53,113 nt of DNA from Effusibacillus pohliae DSM 22757 (GTDB lineage: Bacteria > Bacillota > Bacilli > Tumebacillales > Effusibacillaceae), in contig NZ_AQXL01000113.1 in assembly GCF_000376225.1 (NCBI RefSeq), forward strand, positions 1 through 53,113, given 5' to 3'. The notes under the pieces were generated by a model. It was not told the origin of the DNA and did not search any database. It saw only the letters and a program-made list of their open reading frames with translations. The translations under genes were made by a program, and so were the position numbers. Of this stretch, positions 23,668 through 31,831 are shown one piece after another (positions within the stretch are counted from its first letter, which is position 1; the number at the start of each line of letters is the position of its first letter).

Positions 23668-24117
23668 ATGAAGGATCTTGCAAGTCCCGATGCTCTCGAA
23701 CACCGAACCCGGATCTTGCAGAAAGCGGAAGAACTGGTCCATTTGATTCAGTCAACCGAAACGTTCGTCCGTTTTCAGCAAGCCGAGGATAAAATAAACC
23801 GTCACCCTGACGCGCAAGCGCTGCTGTTTGTTGCAAAAGCGAAGCGTAACGCCTATTCCCGGACTTCGCTGCGGTTTGGCTACGACCACCCGACTGCCGT
23901 CAAGGCCAAGCAGGAATACGATGAAGTATTGCGGCAAATCGCCGAGATCCCGCTGATGGAGCAGTACAAAGCGTATCAGGAAGAACTGAACGAACTGATG
24001 CAGGGCATCACTCGCACCATCATCAATACGCTGGCGCCGGATGTTCCGGCCGAGATTTTCGAGGAAAAATCGGGCGGCTGCCGCAGCGGCGGCTGCGGTG
24101 GTTGCAGAAATCACTGA
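23668..24117 (+). CDS. ricF: RicF/YlbF family regulator
   Basis: A 149-residue, mostly helical protein of the YlbF/YmcA family. It has the family helices LVHLIQSTETFVRFQQAEDKI and FGYDHPTAVKAKQEYDEVL, and ends with a cysteine-rich tail EKSGGCRSGGCGGCRNH (C138, C143, C146). In Bacillus subtilis RicF forms a complex with RicA and RicT that carries iron-sulfur clusters, controls mRNA processing with RNase Y, and promotes competence, biofilm and sporulation; the tail cysteines are cluster ligands. The ATG at 23668 follows AAAGGAGGTG. Length and tail agree with RicF rather than RicA. A perfect TATAAT at 23609-23614 may be its -10 box. Confidence 0.85.
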   Translation: MKDLASPDALEHRTRILQKAEELVHLIQSTETFVRFQQAEDKINRHPDAQALLFVAKAKRNAYSRTSLRFGYDHPTAVKAKQEYDEVLRQIAEIPLMEQYKAYQEELNELMQGITRTIINTLAPDVPAEIFEEKSGGCRSGGCGGCRNH

Positions 24118-24121
24118 TTGC

Positions 24122-24154
24122 AAAAAGGTTCCCTATTCGCCGGGAACCCTTTTC
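24122..24154 (+). terminator. Terminator of ricF
   Basis: GGTTCCC (24127-24133) pairs with GGGAACC (24142-24148) with flanking A and T runs, ending CTTTTCG. It starts four bases after the ricF stop. Confidence 0.8.
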
Positions 24155-24304
24155 GTTTTACCAAATGTCCATCGACCTCGCAATTTTCATAGGTCCGTAT
24201 CCGGCCACCCCCTTCTATTCCTCTATCAGACAGGGTATCATAAAAAAGAGTACTTTCGAAGCAAGCCTGGCAACTGCAGGATACAGCCAAAGCGAGGGTG
24301 AGAT

Positions 24305-24919
24305 GTGAAGCGATACCTGACCATACTTCTGTTTCTGGCAATTGTGCTGCTGGGCTACTGGCAGCGGGAACTGTTTCTCGAGTGGATCCGGGCCGGCGGC
24401 ATGATCTCCATCATCGTCAGCGTCTTGTTTGTGGCGATCATCGCCTTTTTTCCGGTTGTCCCGTTTGTCGTGGTGACGGGAGTGATCGGCAGCGTGTTCG
24501 GAACCTGGACCGGCACCGCCATTACGTTGTCCGGCGCTGTAATCGGCTCAATGCTGATGTTTTGGATGGCCCGCTACGGATTCCGCGATTGGGCGCAAAA
24601 CTATATTCGGAAGTATCCGAAAGTGCAGGAATTTGAGAGGTATTTTGAAAAAAACGCGTTCCTCAGCATCCTGTTCGTCCGCCTCATTCCGGTTCTGCCA
24701 TCGCAGGCGGTCAACATTTTGTCGGGTGTAAGCCTGGTGCCGGCGACGACGTTTTTCCTGGCGTCCGTGTTGGGCAAGCTCCCCTCCAATCTGGTCTTCA
24801 ACCTGGCGGGAAGCAACTTCGCCCACAACAAGCTGACGTCGCTGCTGATCTATGCCGTCTATTTTCTGGCGATCACGGTGGCAGCGTTTCTGTTTTTGCA
24901 TAAACGGCAGCTCCGGTAG
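24305..24919 (+). CDS. TVP38/TMEM64 (DedA-like) membrane protein
   Basis: A 204-residue integral membrane protein of the VTT/SNARE-associated superfamily. An N-terminal helix is followed by the re-entrant motif FFPVVPFVVVTGVIGSVFG (about 49-67), then GAVIGSMLMFWMARYGFRD and the second conserved stretch FVRLIPVLPSQAVNILSGV, all hallmarks of the family. Relatives transport or scramble lipid carriers, and the exact role here is unknown. The GTG at 24305 follows GAGGGTGAG; a different reading frame at 24298 is not supported. It has its own transcription window, closed by a strong bidirectional terminator. Confidence 0.85.
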   Translation: MKRYLTILLFLAIVLLGYWQRELFLEWIRAGGMISIIVSVLFVAIIAFFPVVPFVVVTGVIGSVFGTWTGTAITLSGAVIGSMLMFWMARYGFRDWAQNYIRKYPKVQEFERYFEKNAFLSILFVRLIPVLPSQAVNILSGVSLVPATTFFLASVLGKLPSNLVFNLAGSNFAHNKLTSLLIYAVYFLAITVAAFLFLHKRQLR

Positions 24920-24920
24920 G

Positions 24921-24976
24921 TAAAAAAAAAAAACGGTGGGCTTCCTTGCCGAGTGCAAGGCGACCCGCCGTTTTCC
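24921..24976. terminator. Bidirectional terminator between TVP38 and the oxidase operon
   Basis: A long stem of AAAACGGTGGG (24930-24940) with CCCGCCGTTTT (24964-24974) encloses a second stem CCTTGC/GCAAGG. It is followed by TTTTCC on the plus strand and by a run of about 12 T on the minus strand, so it is strongest for the oxidase operon arriving from the right. Confidence 0.85.
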
Positions 24977-25017
24977 TTCGTCAATTTTGCTCAGCCGGCC
25001 GATTTTCCGACGGCTGT

Positions 25018-25113
25018 CTATTTTTTCGTTGTGATCGAGGACGAATACCAGAACACCAAGGCCAACAAACCGACAAAACCGAACAGTCCCAGAGCAAATC
25101 CAATCAAGCCCAT
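25018..25113 (-). CDS. 31-residue single-pass membrane peptide at the end of the oxidase operon
   Basis: The reading frame starts at the ATG at 25113 with GGGAGGG six bases upstream. It encodes a hydrophobic helix (about residues 2-23, GLIGFALGLFGFVGLLALVF) and a short polar tail with SSSITTKK. It begins 15 bases after the subunit III-like gene and is followed directly by the operon terminator, so it is clearly placed to be the last gene. Small subunits such as the CtaF-like subunit IV or the one-helix subunits of bacterial heme-copper oxidases are the obvious comparison, but there is no sequence match I can claim. Confidence 0.6.
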   Translation of the reverse strand: MGLIGFALGLFGFVGLLALVFWYSSSITTKK

Positions 25114-25128
25114 CTGATATCCCTCCCG

Positions 25129-25761
25129 TTATTTCACAAGTTCTTTCAGCCGTGTTCCGCACCATTCCGCAAACTGGCCGACGGACACCACGTCGGTGAT
25201 GATCATCACCGCGATACCTACGACCACGGCGTACATCCACACCGCCATCGCACCCGGCACCAAACGGCGCAGCACTTTGCCGTCTTTCGCATCGCCGTAC
25301 CAACCGACAGCCGCGATGAGCGCAAGGCTTGTTAGCGTAATCAAAATCTGGAACGCGGTAATCGTCGCGTTGATTGTCGCGACCGCTTTACCGAGAGCGA
25401 TATATTTCATCATCAGTTGAATCTGCAACACCAGATGGGTCGCGTAGAGGATCGCGCCAAAACCCATCGTGCCGAGGAACTTTTTGTAGCTGCCGTTGCG
25501 GAAGGAAACCCCCGCGATCAGCAGTACGACGCTTGTCACAATCAGGACCAACGTGCTGATATAGGAAAAGCTCTTGACGTCCGCCGGCAGTTCCACGCCG
25601 AATACATCCGGTCTCCAGCCGCGCAGATAGACGTTTGCCGCAACGAACGTAGCCAGGAAAAACGTATACGAGACCAAGCCCAGCCAAGCCGCCAACTGAC
25701 CGTTGTCTTTCGCACCCGGACCCGGCTCCGGCATCGAAATGTGAGAATGTTGCGTAGCCAA
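25129..25761 (-). CDS. ctaE: Cytochrome c oxidase subunit III-like protein (divergent)
   Basis: A 210-residue polytopic membrane protein with about five helices. The stretch LGLVSYTFFLATFVAANVYLRGW (about 26-48) has the form of the first helix of subunit III, where FATYxYLR is usual; later helices and length fit the short subunit III of Bacilli. It is divergent, and the identity rests partly on its place after ctaC, ctaD, ctaA and ctaB. The start is the TTG at 25761, preceded by AAAGGAGTG. Subunit III stabilises the oxidase and helps keep proton uptake efficient. If wrong, it is another membrane component of the same operon. Confidence 0.6.
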   Translation of the reverse strand: MATQHSHISMPEPGPGAKDNGQLAAWLGLVSYTFFLATFVAANVYLRGWRPDVFGVELPADVKSFSYISTLVLIVTSVVLLIAGVSFRNGSYKKFLGTMGFGAILYATHLVLQIQLMMKYIALGKAVATINATITAFQILITLTSLALIAAVGWYGDAKDGKVLRRLVPGAMAVWMYAVVVGIAVMIITDVVSVGQFAEWCGTRLKELVK

Positions 25762-25792
25762 TGAAAGTCACTCCTTTCAATTCGATCACTGT

Positions 25793-26755
25793 CTAGTTCG
25801 CGCTCAGAATCATCATCACAAACAACGTCGTCATGTAGAGCAGCGAATAACGGAAGCTTTTCGTCGCCCATTGGATATCGTCTTTCGCGTAAAAAGCTTC
25901 CACCGAGATATAGAGATATCCGATCCCAAGGACAACTGCGGTGATCAGATAGCCCAATCCGACCGTTCCCAATCCGTAGAGGATGAACGTGACCGGTACC
26001 ATCGCCGCCACATACCGCAAGGATTGCCGTTTGGTCACGTCAAATCCGTACAGGACGGGCAGCAGCGGGATTCCGGCCGCCCGGTAATCTTCCACGCGGC
26101 GCATCGCCAACGCCAGGAAGTGAGGCGGCTGCCAGAGGAACATAAAGGCAAAGATTGCCCACGCATTCGCATCCAGTGTGCCCGCCGCCGCCGCATATCC
26201 CATAATTGGCGGAATCGCACCGGAAACACCGCCGATCACCGTGCTGAGAGACGATGTCCGTTTCAACCACATCGTGTAGACGACCACATAGAAAAACAGG
26301 CCGATCAGTCCCAGCACCGCGGTCAACACATTGACAAACAGCAGCGCCGCCGTTCCGATTGCGGCCAGCGCCAAACCGAAAATCAGTACTTTTTTCGGCG
26401 TCAAAACACCGCGCGCGGTCGGCCGCTGACGCGTCCGTTCCATCTGCTGGTCGAGATCGCGGTCGATATAGTTGTTCAGGCTGGTTCCCGCCATGATCAC
26501 CAGCGCCGTTCCGACCATCGCCAAAATCATCGTCACCACATCGAATGAAGCGGCCGGGTGGGCCTTGAGGAACGCCCGTGTGCCAAGCCAATAGCCGGCG
26601 AACACAGCAATCATGTTGCCCATTGTGATGCCCAGTTTTGTAACGGTCACATAATCGCGCCAGGTGCCCGTCCGGTTCACTTCGGAGAAGGGTCCCGGCT
26701 CCATGGCGCGGTTCGTCGTAGCTGTAGCAGCCGTATAAGATAACTGTTGTTCCAC
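25793..26755 (-). CDS. ctaB: Heme O synthase (protoheme IX farnesyltransferase)
   Basis: A 320-residue UbiA-family prenyltransferase with seven to nine membrane helices. The diphosphate-binding motif NNYIDRDLDQQMERTRQRP (around 92-110) is the CtaB/CyoE signature, and a second conserved loop reads RTSSLSTVIGGVSGAIPP. It adds a farnesyl group to protoheme to give heme O, the precursor of heme A made by CtaA encoded next door. GTG start at 26755, after AGGAGGGG. The spacing to ctaA is only 12 bases, so heme synthesis is coupled to making the oxidase. Confidence 0.93.
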   Translation of the reverse strand: MEQQLSYTAATATTNRAMEPGPFSEVNRTGTWRDYVTVTKLGITMGNMIAVFAGYWLGTRAFLKAHPAASFDVVTMILAMVGTALVIMAGTSLNNYIDRDLDQQMERTRQRPTARGVLTPKKVLIFGLALAAIGTAALLFVNVLTAVLGLIGLFFYVVVYTMWLKRTSSLSTVIGGVSGAIPPIMGYAAAAGTLDANAWAIFAFMFLWQPPHFLALAMRRVEDYRAAGIPLLPVLYGFDVTKRQSLRYVAAMVPVTFILYGLGTVGLGYLITAVVLGIGYLYISVEAFYAKDDIQWATKSFRYSLLYMTTLFVMMILSAN

Positions 26756-26767
26756 TCGTTTCCCCTC

Positions 26768-27721
26768 CTATCCGTTCGTTACAACCGTCCGGCCTTGCGC
26801 AATCCGATTGTTCTCATCGACCCATTCGGCGTACGTTTGCTCAAACTTGACACTTGCCGCAATCCAGGAACTGATCGCCAGCATCAGCGAGGCAACCGCC
26901 ATATGGGCGGTGGTCGAAAACAATTCCAGCTTGGTGACAAGCGAGAAAAATCCGAGAAACGCCTGCACGCCCAGCAAGATCAGCAGCCCGATCGTTTGTC
27001 TGAAAAACGCTTTCTCTTTTCTCGCGTACACCAGCAGCCGGAAGAGCGCCATTACAACCAGAAACGACGCAAACATGTGCACATACATGACCACCTGGGC
27101 GGACTGGTACTGGCTGATCAACGCGTTCGCCAAAGGCTCCGTCGGGTACACATAGGTGTAGGACGCCTTGCTGTGCTTAAAAAATCCGCCGATCAACGTT
27201 TCCAAGTAGACGGCTGCCCAGGCGAACAGTGCCGGTTTCAAGAGAACTTGCAGCGAGCTCTTGCCGGATGTTTCACGCGCCGTCGATTCCGATTGCTGCG
27301 ACTCGATTTTGCTGACGCGAACAGTCAGCACCACGAGCACCGAAAGTAACAGCATCGCGAATGCCATATCGATCGCCGTCAGGCCGGGTGGAAGTTTGTT
27401 GAGAACGTTCACTCCGCCCATCACTCCGACCAGCCCCAACAGAAGCACCGACAGGACCGACAGGATCCGCACAAGCCTGTCAAACCGATAGTTACGCCAT
27501 AACACAATCGCGTTGGTTACAATCAGCATCCCGGTCAACGTGGTAAACGTCCGGTGCGCAAATTCGACCAGGATGATTCCTTGCAGCGGTGGAATCACAT
27601 GGCCGTTGCACAACGGCCAGTCGGAACAGGCGAGACCGGCCTTGAATCCAACCACCAACACGCCGAGAATGATCAGGATATAGGTTGCCACCGTTGTGAT
27701 CAGAGGCAGGCGGAATTTCAT
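26768..27721 (-). CDS. ctaA: Heme A synthase
   Basis: About 317 residues with eight membrane helices, the two-fold repeated COX15/CtaA architecture. GLACSDWPLCNGHVIPP (about 30-46) has the conserved cysteine pair and EFAHRTFTTLTG a conserved heme-binding histidine; further histidines lie in VYVHMFASF and ALFSTTAHM-like LELFSTTAHMAV. It oxidises heme O to heme A for cytochrome aa3. I place the start at the ATG at 27721, eight bases after AAAGGAGGG; the upstream in-frame extension to 27823 is positively charged and unsupported. It lies between ctaD and ctaB, an order different from Bacillus subtilis, where ctaA is divergent from ctaBCDEF. Confidence 0.92.
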   Translation of the reverse strand: MKFRLPLITTVATYILIILGVLVVGFKAGLACSDWPLCNGHVIPPLQGIILVEFAHRTFTTLTGMLIVTNAIVLWRNYRFDRLVRILSVLSVLLLGLVGVMGGVNVLNKLPPGLTAIDMAFAMLLLSVLVVLTVRVSKIESQQSESTARETSGKSSLQVLLKPALFAWAAVYLETLIGGFFKHSKASYTYVYPTEPLANALISQYQSAQVVMYVHMFASFLVVMALFRLLVYARKEKAFFRQTIGLLILLGVQAFLGFFSLVTKLELFSTTAHMAVASLMLAISSWIAASVKFEQTYAEWVDENNRIAQGRTVVTNG

Positions 27722-27822
27722 TCTCCCACCCTCCTTTCGCCGTGCCAGACAACGCATTTTCCGCGTTCCGCCGCTCGGCCGGCAGCGCCGTTTCAGACGC
27801 TGCGGCAACTGGCAGAGAAGCA

Positions 27823-29472
27823 CTATGCTCTGATCGACTCCTCGTCGTCGAACCGGCGTTTTTCCTGTGCAGAGATGCCGAAGTTGTAAGGATATGAGGT
27901 AACAACCGGCACCTCATGGAAGTTGTGTTCAGGCGGCGGTGATGAAACCGTCCATTCGAGCGTTTGTGCGCCCCACGGGTTGGCTTCCGCTTTCGCGCCC
28001 TTAAACAGGGAATAGACGATGTTGACAAACACCAGCAAGGTTGCAGCGCTGGCGACAAACGACCCGACAGTCGAGATCTTGTTCATCAGCAGCAGGGCAT
28101 CCGTGTGCGTATAATCGTACACACGGCGCTGCATGCCGAGATAACCGCTGATGTGCATCGGGAAGAACGTCAGGTTCGTGCCGATAAAGTAGATCCAGAA
28201 CGTCCACTTTCCTAATTTTTCATTGTACATGCGGCCGGTCGCTTTCGGGAACCAGAAGAACAAGCCGGCAATGATCGCCATCATGGTTCCGCCGAACAGC
28301 ACATAATGGAAGTGACCGACGACAAAGTAGCTGTCATGCAAGTGCAGATCCAGTGGAACTGCCGCCAGGAAAATACCGCCCAGCCCACCGATGGTGAACA
28401 GGAAGATAAATCCGAGCGTCGTGAACAGCATCGGCGTGGTATACCGAACCGCTCCCCGCCAGATGGTCGACAGCCAGTTAAAGATCTTGATCGCCGTCGG
28501 AACCGCAATGATCAACGAGGTGATCATGAACGGTATCCCGGCTTCCACCTGCATCCCTGCAGCGAACATATGGTGCGCCCACACCAGGAATCCGAGCAAA
28601 CCGATCGCGACGGAAGAATAGGCGATCGCGTGATAACCGAAAATCGGCTTGCGCGCAAACACCGGAATGATCTCCGATACGATCCCCATCGCAGGGATGA
28701 TCATCACGTATACGGCCGGGTGGGAATAGAACCAGAACAGGTGCTGGTAGAGCATCGGGTCCCCGCCCGCCGCCACATTGTAAAACACGGTGCCCAGGTG
28801 CCGGTCAAACAGCAAGGTTGTAACGGCACCCGCGAGCGCCGGAACACCAAACAACTGAATGAACGAAGTCACCAGCATGGCCCAAACGAACAGCGGCATC
28901 CGGTTCAATGTCATACCCGGAGCGCGCATGTTGAAAGTCGTCACAATCGTGTTGATTGCTCCAAGAATCGACGAAAGACCCAGAATATGAACGGAGGTCA
29001 CCCACAGATCGAGCCCAATCCCCTTCGTTTCGATACTGTAAGGCGGATAGGCGGTCCAACCCACATCCGGCATGTTCCCCATGAGCGGGCTAATCATCAA
29101 TATGATACCGCCCAAGAGGTACAGCCAGTAGCTCAGCGCATTCATGCGGGGGAACGCCATATCCTGTGCCCCGATCATGATCGGCACCAAATAGTTGGCA
29201 AACGCACCTGCCAGCATCGGGATGACGAACAGGAAGATCATGATCGTCCCGTGCATCGTGAAAAACTGGTTAAACGAGTCGGGCTTCAAGACGGTTCCTT
29301 CCGGCAACACCAGTTGCGTCCGAATCGCAACCGCGGCAAGACCGCCGAAAATCAGAAAGAACAGCGCGGTAACGGCATACATGATGCCAATTTTCTTGTG
29401 GTCAACTGTCAGAACCCAATCGCGCCAAAACGATTTTGGCCGAGCGGTTCCAGCAACTGCAGCAGTAGCCAT
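27823..29472 (-). CDS. ctaD: Cytochrome c oxidase subunit I (A2-type heme-copper oxidase)
   Basis: A 549-residue, 12-helix catalytic subunit. The heme and CuB histidines are in FTMHGTIMIFL, in YSHPAVYVMIIP, in VWAHHMFAAGM and in HLHDSYFVVGHFHYVLFGG. The helix VI motif is YSHPAVY rather than GHPEVY, so the D-channel glutamate is missing and the Tyr-Ser pair of type A2 oxidases is present. That subtype occurs in the caa3 oxidases of Thermus and Rhodothermus. It reduces oxygen to water and pumps protons. It follows ctaC by 33 bases and precedes ctaA. Confidence 0.95.
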   Translation of the reverse strand: MATAAVAGTARPKSFWRDWVLTVDHKKIGIMYAVTALFFLIFGGLAAVAIRTQLVLPEGTVLKPDSFNQFFTMHGTIMIFLFVIPMLAGAFANYLVPIMIGAQDMAFPRMNALSYWLYLLGGIILMISPLMGNMPDVGWTAYPPYSIETKGIGLDLWVTSVHILGLSSILGAINTIVTTFNMRAPGMTLNRMPLFVWAMLVTSFIQLFGVPALAGAVTTLLFDRHLGTVFYNVAAGGDPMLYQHLFWFYSHPAVYVMIIPAMGIVSEIIPVFARKPIFGYHAIAYSSVAIGLLGFLVWAHHMFAAGMQVEAGIPFMITSLIIAVPTAIKIFNWLSTIWRGAVRYTTPMLFTTLGFIFLFTIGGLGGIFLAAVPLDLHLHDSYFVVGHFHYVLFGGTMMAIIAGLFFWFPKATGRMYNEKLGKWTFWIYFIGTNLTFFPMHISGYLGMQRRVYDYTHTDALLLMNKISTVGSFVASAATLLVFVNIVYSLFKGAKAEANPWGAQTLEWTVSSPPPEHNFHEVPVVTSYPYNFGISAQEKRRFDDEESIRA

Positions 29473-29505
29473 CGACCCTCTTCACTCCTCTCGCGGTTTC
29501 AGTCG

Positions 29506-30432
29506 TTATTGCAGTGTCTTGATAAACTCGATGATCGACTTGATCTGCTTTTCATCCAGTTTGCCCTTGAAAGAAGGCATTGAGGGGCTGTATCCTTCCG
29601 GCACGTTCGCCGTCGGATCTTCGAGCACTTTCTTGATGAACTCGTCGTCCACCTTGACCGTGCTTCCGTTCGTCAACTTTTGCTGCGAACCATAGAGGCC
29701 TTTCCACGACGGACCAGCCGACTTGGAACCATCCGTCGAGTGGCAGGACAGGCAGTTCTGCATCGCCAGCTTCTGACCGGCTTGCGGTCCTTCTTCGGAC
29801 GCTTTCTTCGCATCCGCCAGGAATTTTTCAAATTCGGGTTGCGGTTCCGTTTTCATCGTCGCCAGCATCTTCGTGTGCGCGGTACCGCAGTACTCCGCAC
29901 AGATCACACGATATGTGCCAGGCTTGAGGGGGCCGAGCGGGATGATCGTTTGACGGCCCGGAACTGCGTCCTGCTTGATCCGCGCTTCCGGCAGCCAGAG
30001 GCTGTGAATCACGTCTGCCGAGGTGATCTTCAGCACCACGTTTTTGCCTTCCGGAATGCGCAGGTCATTGATCGTCGAAGCTCCGTTCGGGTATTTGAAT
30101 TCCCAGGACCATTTGCGGCCGATCACTTCGATCTCGTAAGCATCGGCGGCACTCGCCTTCTGGATGTTGTAGGTCATCTGGGTACTGTAGATCCCCAAAC
30201 CGACCAAGATCAGCGCAGGGATCAGCGTCCAGATGATCTCCAGCCGCGTATTGCCGTGCACAGCGAGACCTTCCTGATTGCGCTTGCTGCGTTTGTATTT
30301 CAGCAGGAAAAAAATGAGCAAGAATTCAACCAAGACAAAAACAACCAAGGCAATGCCGAAAATGAGAACGAACAGAGAGTCAGTCTGTTTCGCCAAAGAA
30401 GTGACAGACTCCGGCAGCCAATTTGTAGGCAC
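29506..30432 (-). CDS. ctaC: Cytochrome c oxidase subunit II with fused cytochrome c (caa3 type)
   Basis: A 308-residue subunit II. Two membrane helices (about 16-45 and 65-90) are followed by a cupredoxin domain with the CuA site (VIHSLWLPE histidine, then CAEYCGTAHTKM). A C-terminal cytochrome c domain has the heme motif CLSCH near residue 230 and an axial methionine in SPSMPSFKG. The fused cytochrome identifies a caa3-type oxidase that takes electrons from membrane-bound donors. There is no lipobox at the N-terminus. The GTG at 30432 has AGGAGGGAG seven bases upstream. It is the first gene of the operon; a palindrome at 30538-30555 lies about 105 bases before it. Confidence 0.95.
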   Translation of the reverse strand: MPTNWLPESVTSLAKQTDSLFVLIFGIALVVFVLVEFLLIFFLLKYKRSKRNQEGLAVHGNTRLEIIWTLIPALILVGLGIYSTQMTYNIQKASAADAYEIEVIGRKWSWEFKYPNGASTINDLRIPEGKNVVLKITSADVIHSLWLPEARIKQDAVPGRQTIIPLGPLKPGTYRVICAEYCGTAHTKMLATMKTEPQPEFEKFLADAKKASEEGPQAGQKLAMQNCLSCHSTDGSKSAGPSWKGLYGSQQKLTNGSTVKVDDEFIKKVLEDPTANVPEGYSPSMPSFKGKLDEKQIKSIIEFIKTLQ

Positions 30433-30537
30433 GTTTCTCCCTCCTGTTTCTGATCCGAGATTCCTTCAACTGAATGAGTGATACATTCTGTCGTTTCCCA
30501 GGAAGCCGTTCCTCCTCTCAAGCCTCTATCTCCATCG

Positions 30538-30555
30538 GAGACGTATGTACGTCTC
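30538..30555. promoter_or_regulatory. Palindrome upstream of the oxidase operon
   Basis: GAGACGTATGTACGTCTC has perfect eight-base arms around a two-base centre, 106-123 bases before the ctaC start. It is a good candidate operator for a dimeric regulator of the oxidase operon. I do not recognise the regulator, and no clear promoter was found around it. The rest of 30433-30720 is AT-rich and shows nothing else I can name. Confidence 0.45.
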
Positions 30556-30723
30556 GCTGCATATGAATAGGACTGCAGTTTGCAAACTACATCCTATTTT
30601 ACGATAATGGAAGTAGTTTTTCATCAAATTTTGCAGAAATCGTGCTCGGTAGTTTTTGCATGTTTTCAAGAATTTGTCACAATTTTTGGCGATGCTTCCT
30701 CTTCTAGAAAAATACCCCAGAAT

Positions 30724-31014
30724 CGGATCGAATTAACTGCAACGGCCCCCCATGGGACTGGAGGCGGTTGTCGTCCGCGAAGTCAAACAACTCGGATATG
30801 AAGACGTCACGGTGGAAAACGGGAAAGTCACATTCACCGGCGATGAACTGGCGATCGCCCGCGCCAATCTTTGGCTGCGGTCGAGGTGGCGTTGCGAAAC
30901 GATATCGCCAGGCTGACGATCGACACCAGCGGCACCGGTCTGCACAAACGCGGCTACCGCACCATCCCGGTGGAAGCCAATCGTGCTGGCGCCACTGGCA
31001 GGCACACCCGGTAG
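30724..31014 (+). pseudogene. Remnant of a THUMP-domain RNA methyltransferase gene (RlmL/YpsC type)
   Basis: Two pieces of one gene remain. The first reads ELTATAP then [19 protein letters not shown]... to ANLWLR, the N-terminal ferredoxin/THUMP part of class I RNA methyltransferases of the YpsC family. An extra C in the run at 30746-30751 breaks the frame between ELTATAP and MGLEAV. At about 30877 the sequence jumps, in another frame, to [27 protein letters not shown], which lies well over 100 residues further on in the family. It then stops at 31012-31014. The middle and the catalytic C-terminus are deleted. There is no start codon with a ribosome binding site. Family recognition is from memory of conserved motifs. 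Confidence 0.7.
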
Positions 31015-31019
31015 ATGAA

Positions 31020-31045
31020 TCCCGCCTACTCGGGCGGGACTTTTT
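31020..31045 (+). terminator. Terminator after the methyltransferase remnant
   Basis: CCCGCC (31021-31026) pairs with GGCGGG (31033-31038), then ACTTTTTC. It ends at the stop codon of the opposing phosphoesterase gene. It is probably the original terminator of the lost gene. Confidence 0.65.
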
Positions 31046-31801
31046 CTACCGCTTATCTGTTTTTTGCGGCAAGGCAAACGGACTGACCGCCTGGCGGATC
31101 ACCCGCGTCATCGTGTCCAGGTTCGGATAGCCGCCTTCCTCGAACTGGGCAACCACTCGCTCAATATCATACGGCACCCGTTCAATCGTCACCGAAAATC
31201 GGTCACCCTCCGCCTCCACGATCGCGTACGACGCTTTTGCCATTCCGTCGAACGGCAGTCCGACGCTGCCGATGTTCACAACACATTTGCCGTCAATATA
31301 CCGCACGTACGGCAGATGGATATGGGCATACACATACAGACTGACGTCAGGCCGCTGCATCAGCTTCTGCCGCAGCAAATCCGGCGCAACATCTGGCAAC
31401 ACCACGTCAAACAAATTGTCCGGCGTCGCATGGAACGCGTGCAGCTTGATTGAATCGGACAGTTCGAGCTCCCATTCGGTCGGCAGTCCGCTCAGATACG
31501 CCAGATCGTCGTGGTCCAGCCGGTCGGCAGTCCACTCCCGTTCGCGGTTCATCATCTCCAGCATGGAGTCCGGGACTTCCCCTTGCTGCACTCCGCGAAC
31601 GGTCCACACATCCGCGTTGCCTTTCACCACATCCGCATTCAGGCGGCGAACCAATTCAACCGCCCGTTTCGGCTCCGGTCCCCGGTAGGCGATGTCTCCC
31701 AGCACGATCAGCTTGTCCGCTTTTTTTGCTGCGATGTCGGCCAGGACTGCCTCCAACGCCACCGCATTCCCGTGAATATCGGACAAAAACGCCAGTCTCA
31801 T
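31046..31801 (-). CDS. Calcineurin-like metallophosphoesterase (YfcE/MJ0936-like)
   Basis: About 251 residues. Metal ligands are visible in FLSDIHGN (D8, H10), VLGDIAYRGPEP, KGNADVW and YAHIHLPYVRYIDGK. GSVGLPFDG near the C-terminus is typical of small bacterial phosphodiesterases of this fold. Substrates in the family range from cyclic nucleotides to phosphate monoesters, and none can be assigned. Two in-frame ATGs exist; I use 31801 because GGGAGGAGA is then about eight bases upstream, while the ATG at 31807 abuts it. The gene is 31 bases downstream of the HAD phosphatase gene and probably cotranscribed. Confidence 0.85.
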   Translation of the reverse strand: MRLAFLSDIHGNAVALEAVLADIAAKKADKLIVLGDIAYRGPEPKRAVELVRRLNADVVKGNADVWTVRGVQQGEVPDSMLEMMNREREWTADRLDHDDLAYLSGLPTEWELELSDSIKLHAFHATPDNLFDVVLPDVAPDLLRQKLMQRPDVSLYVYAHIHLPYVRYIDGKCVVNIGSVGLPFDGMAKASYAIVEAEGDRFSVTIERVPYDIERVVAQFEEGGYPNLDTMTRVIRQAVSPFALPQKTDKR

Positions 31802-31831
31802 TCTCATTCTCCTCCCGGCCTGCATCCGTCC

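Noticed and set aside
28306-29583. Long plus-strand open frame opposite ctaD
   Set aside because: Antisense of a clearly identified oxidase subunit; composition dominated by R, H, Q and N with no domain.
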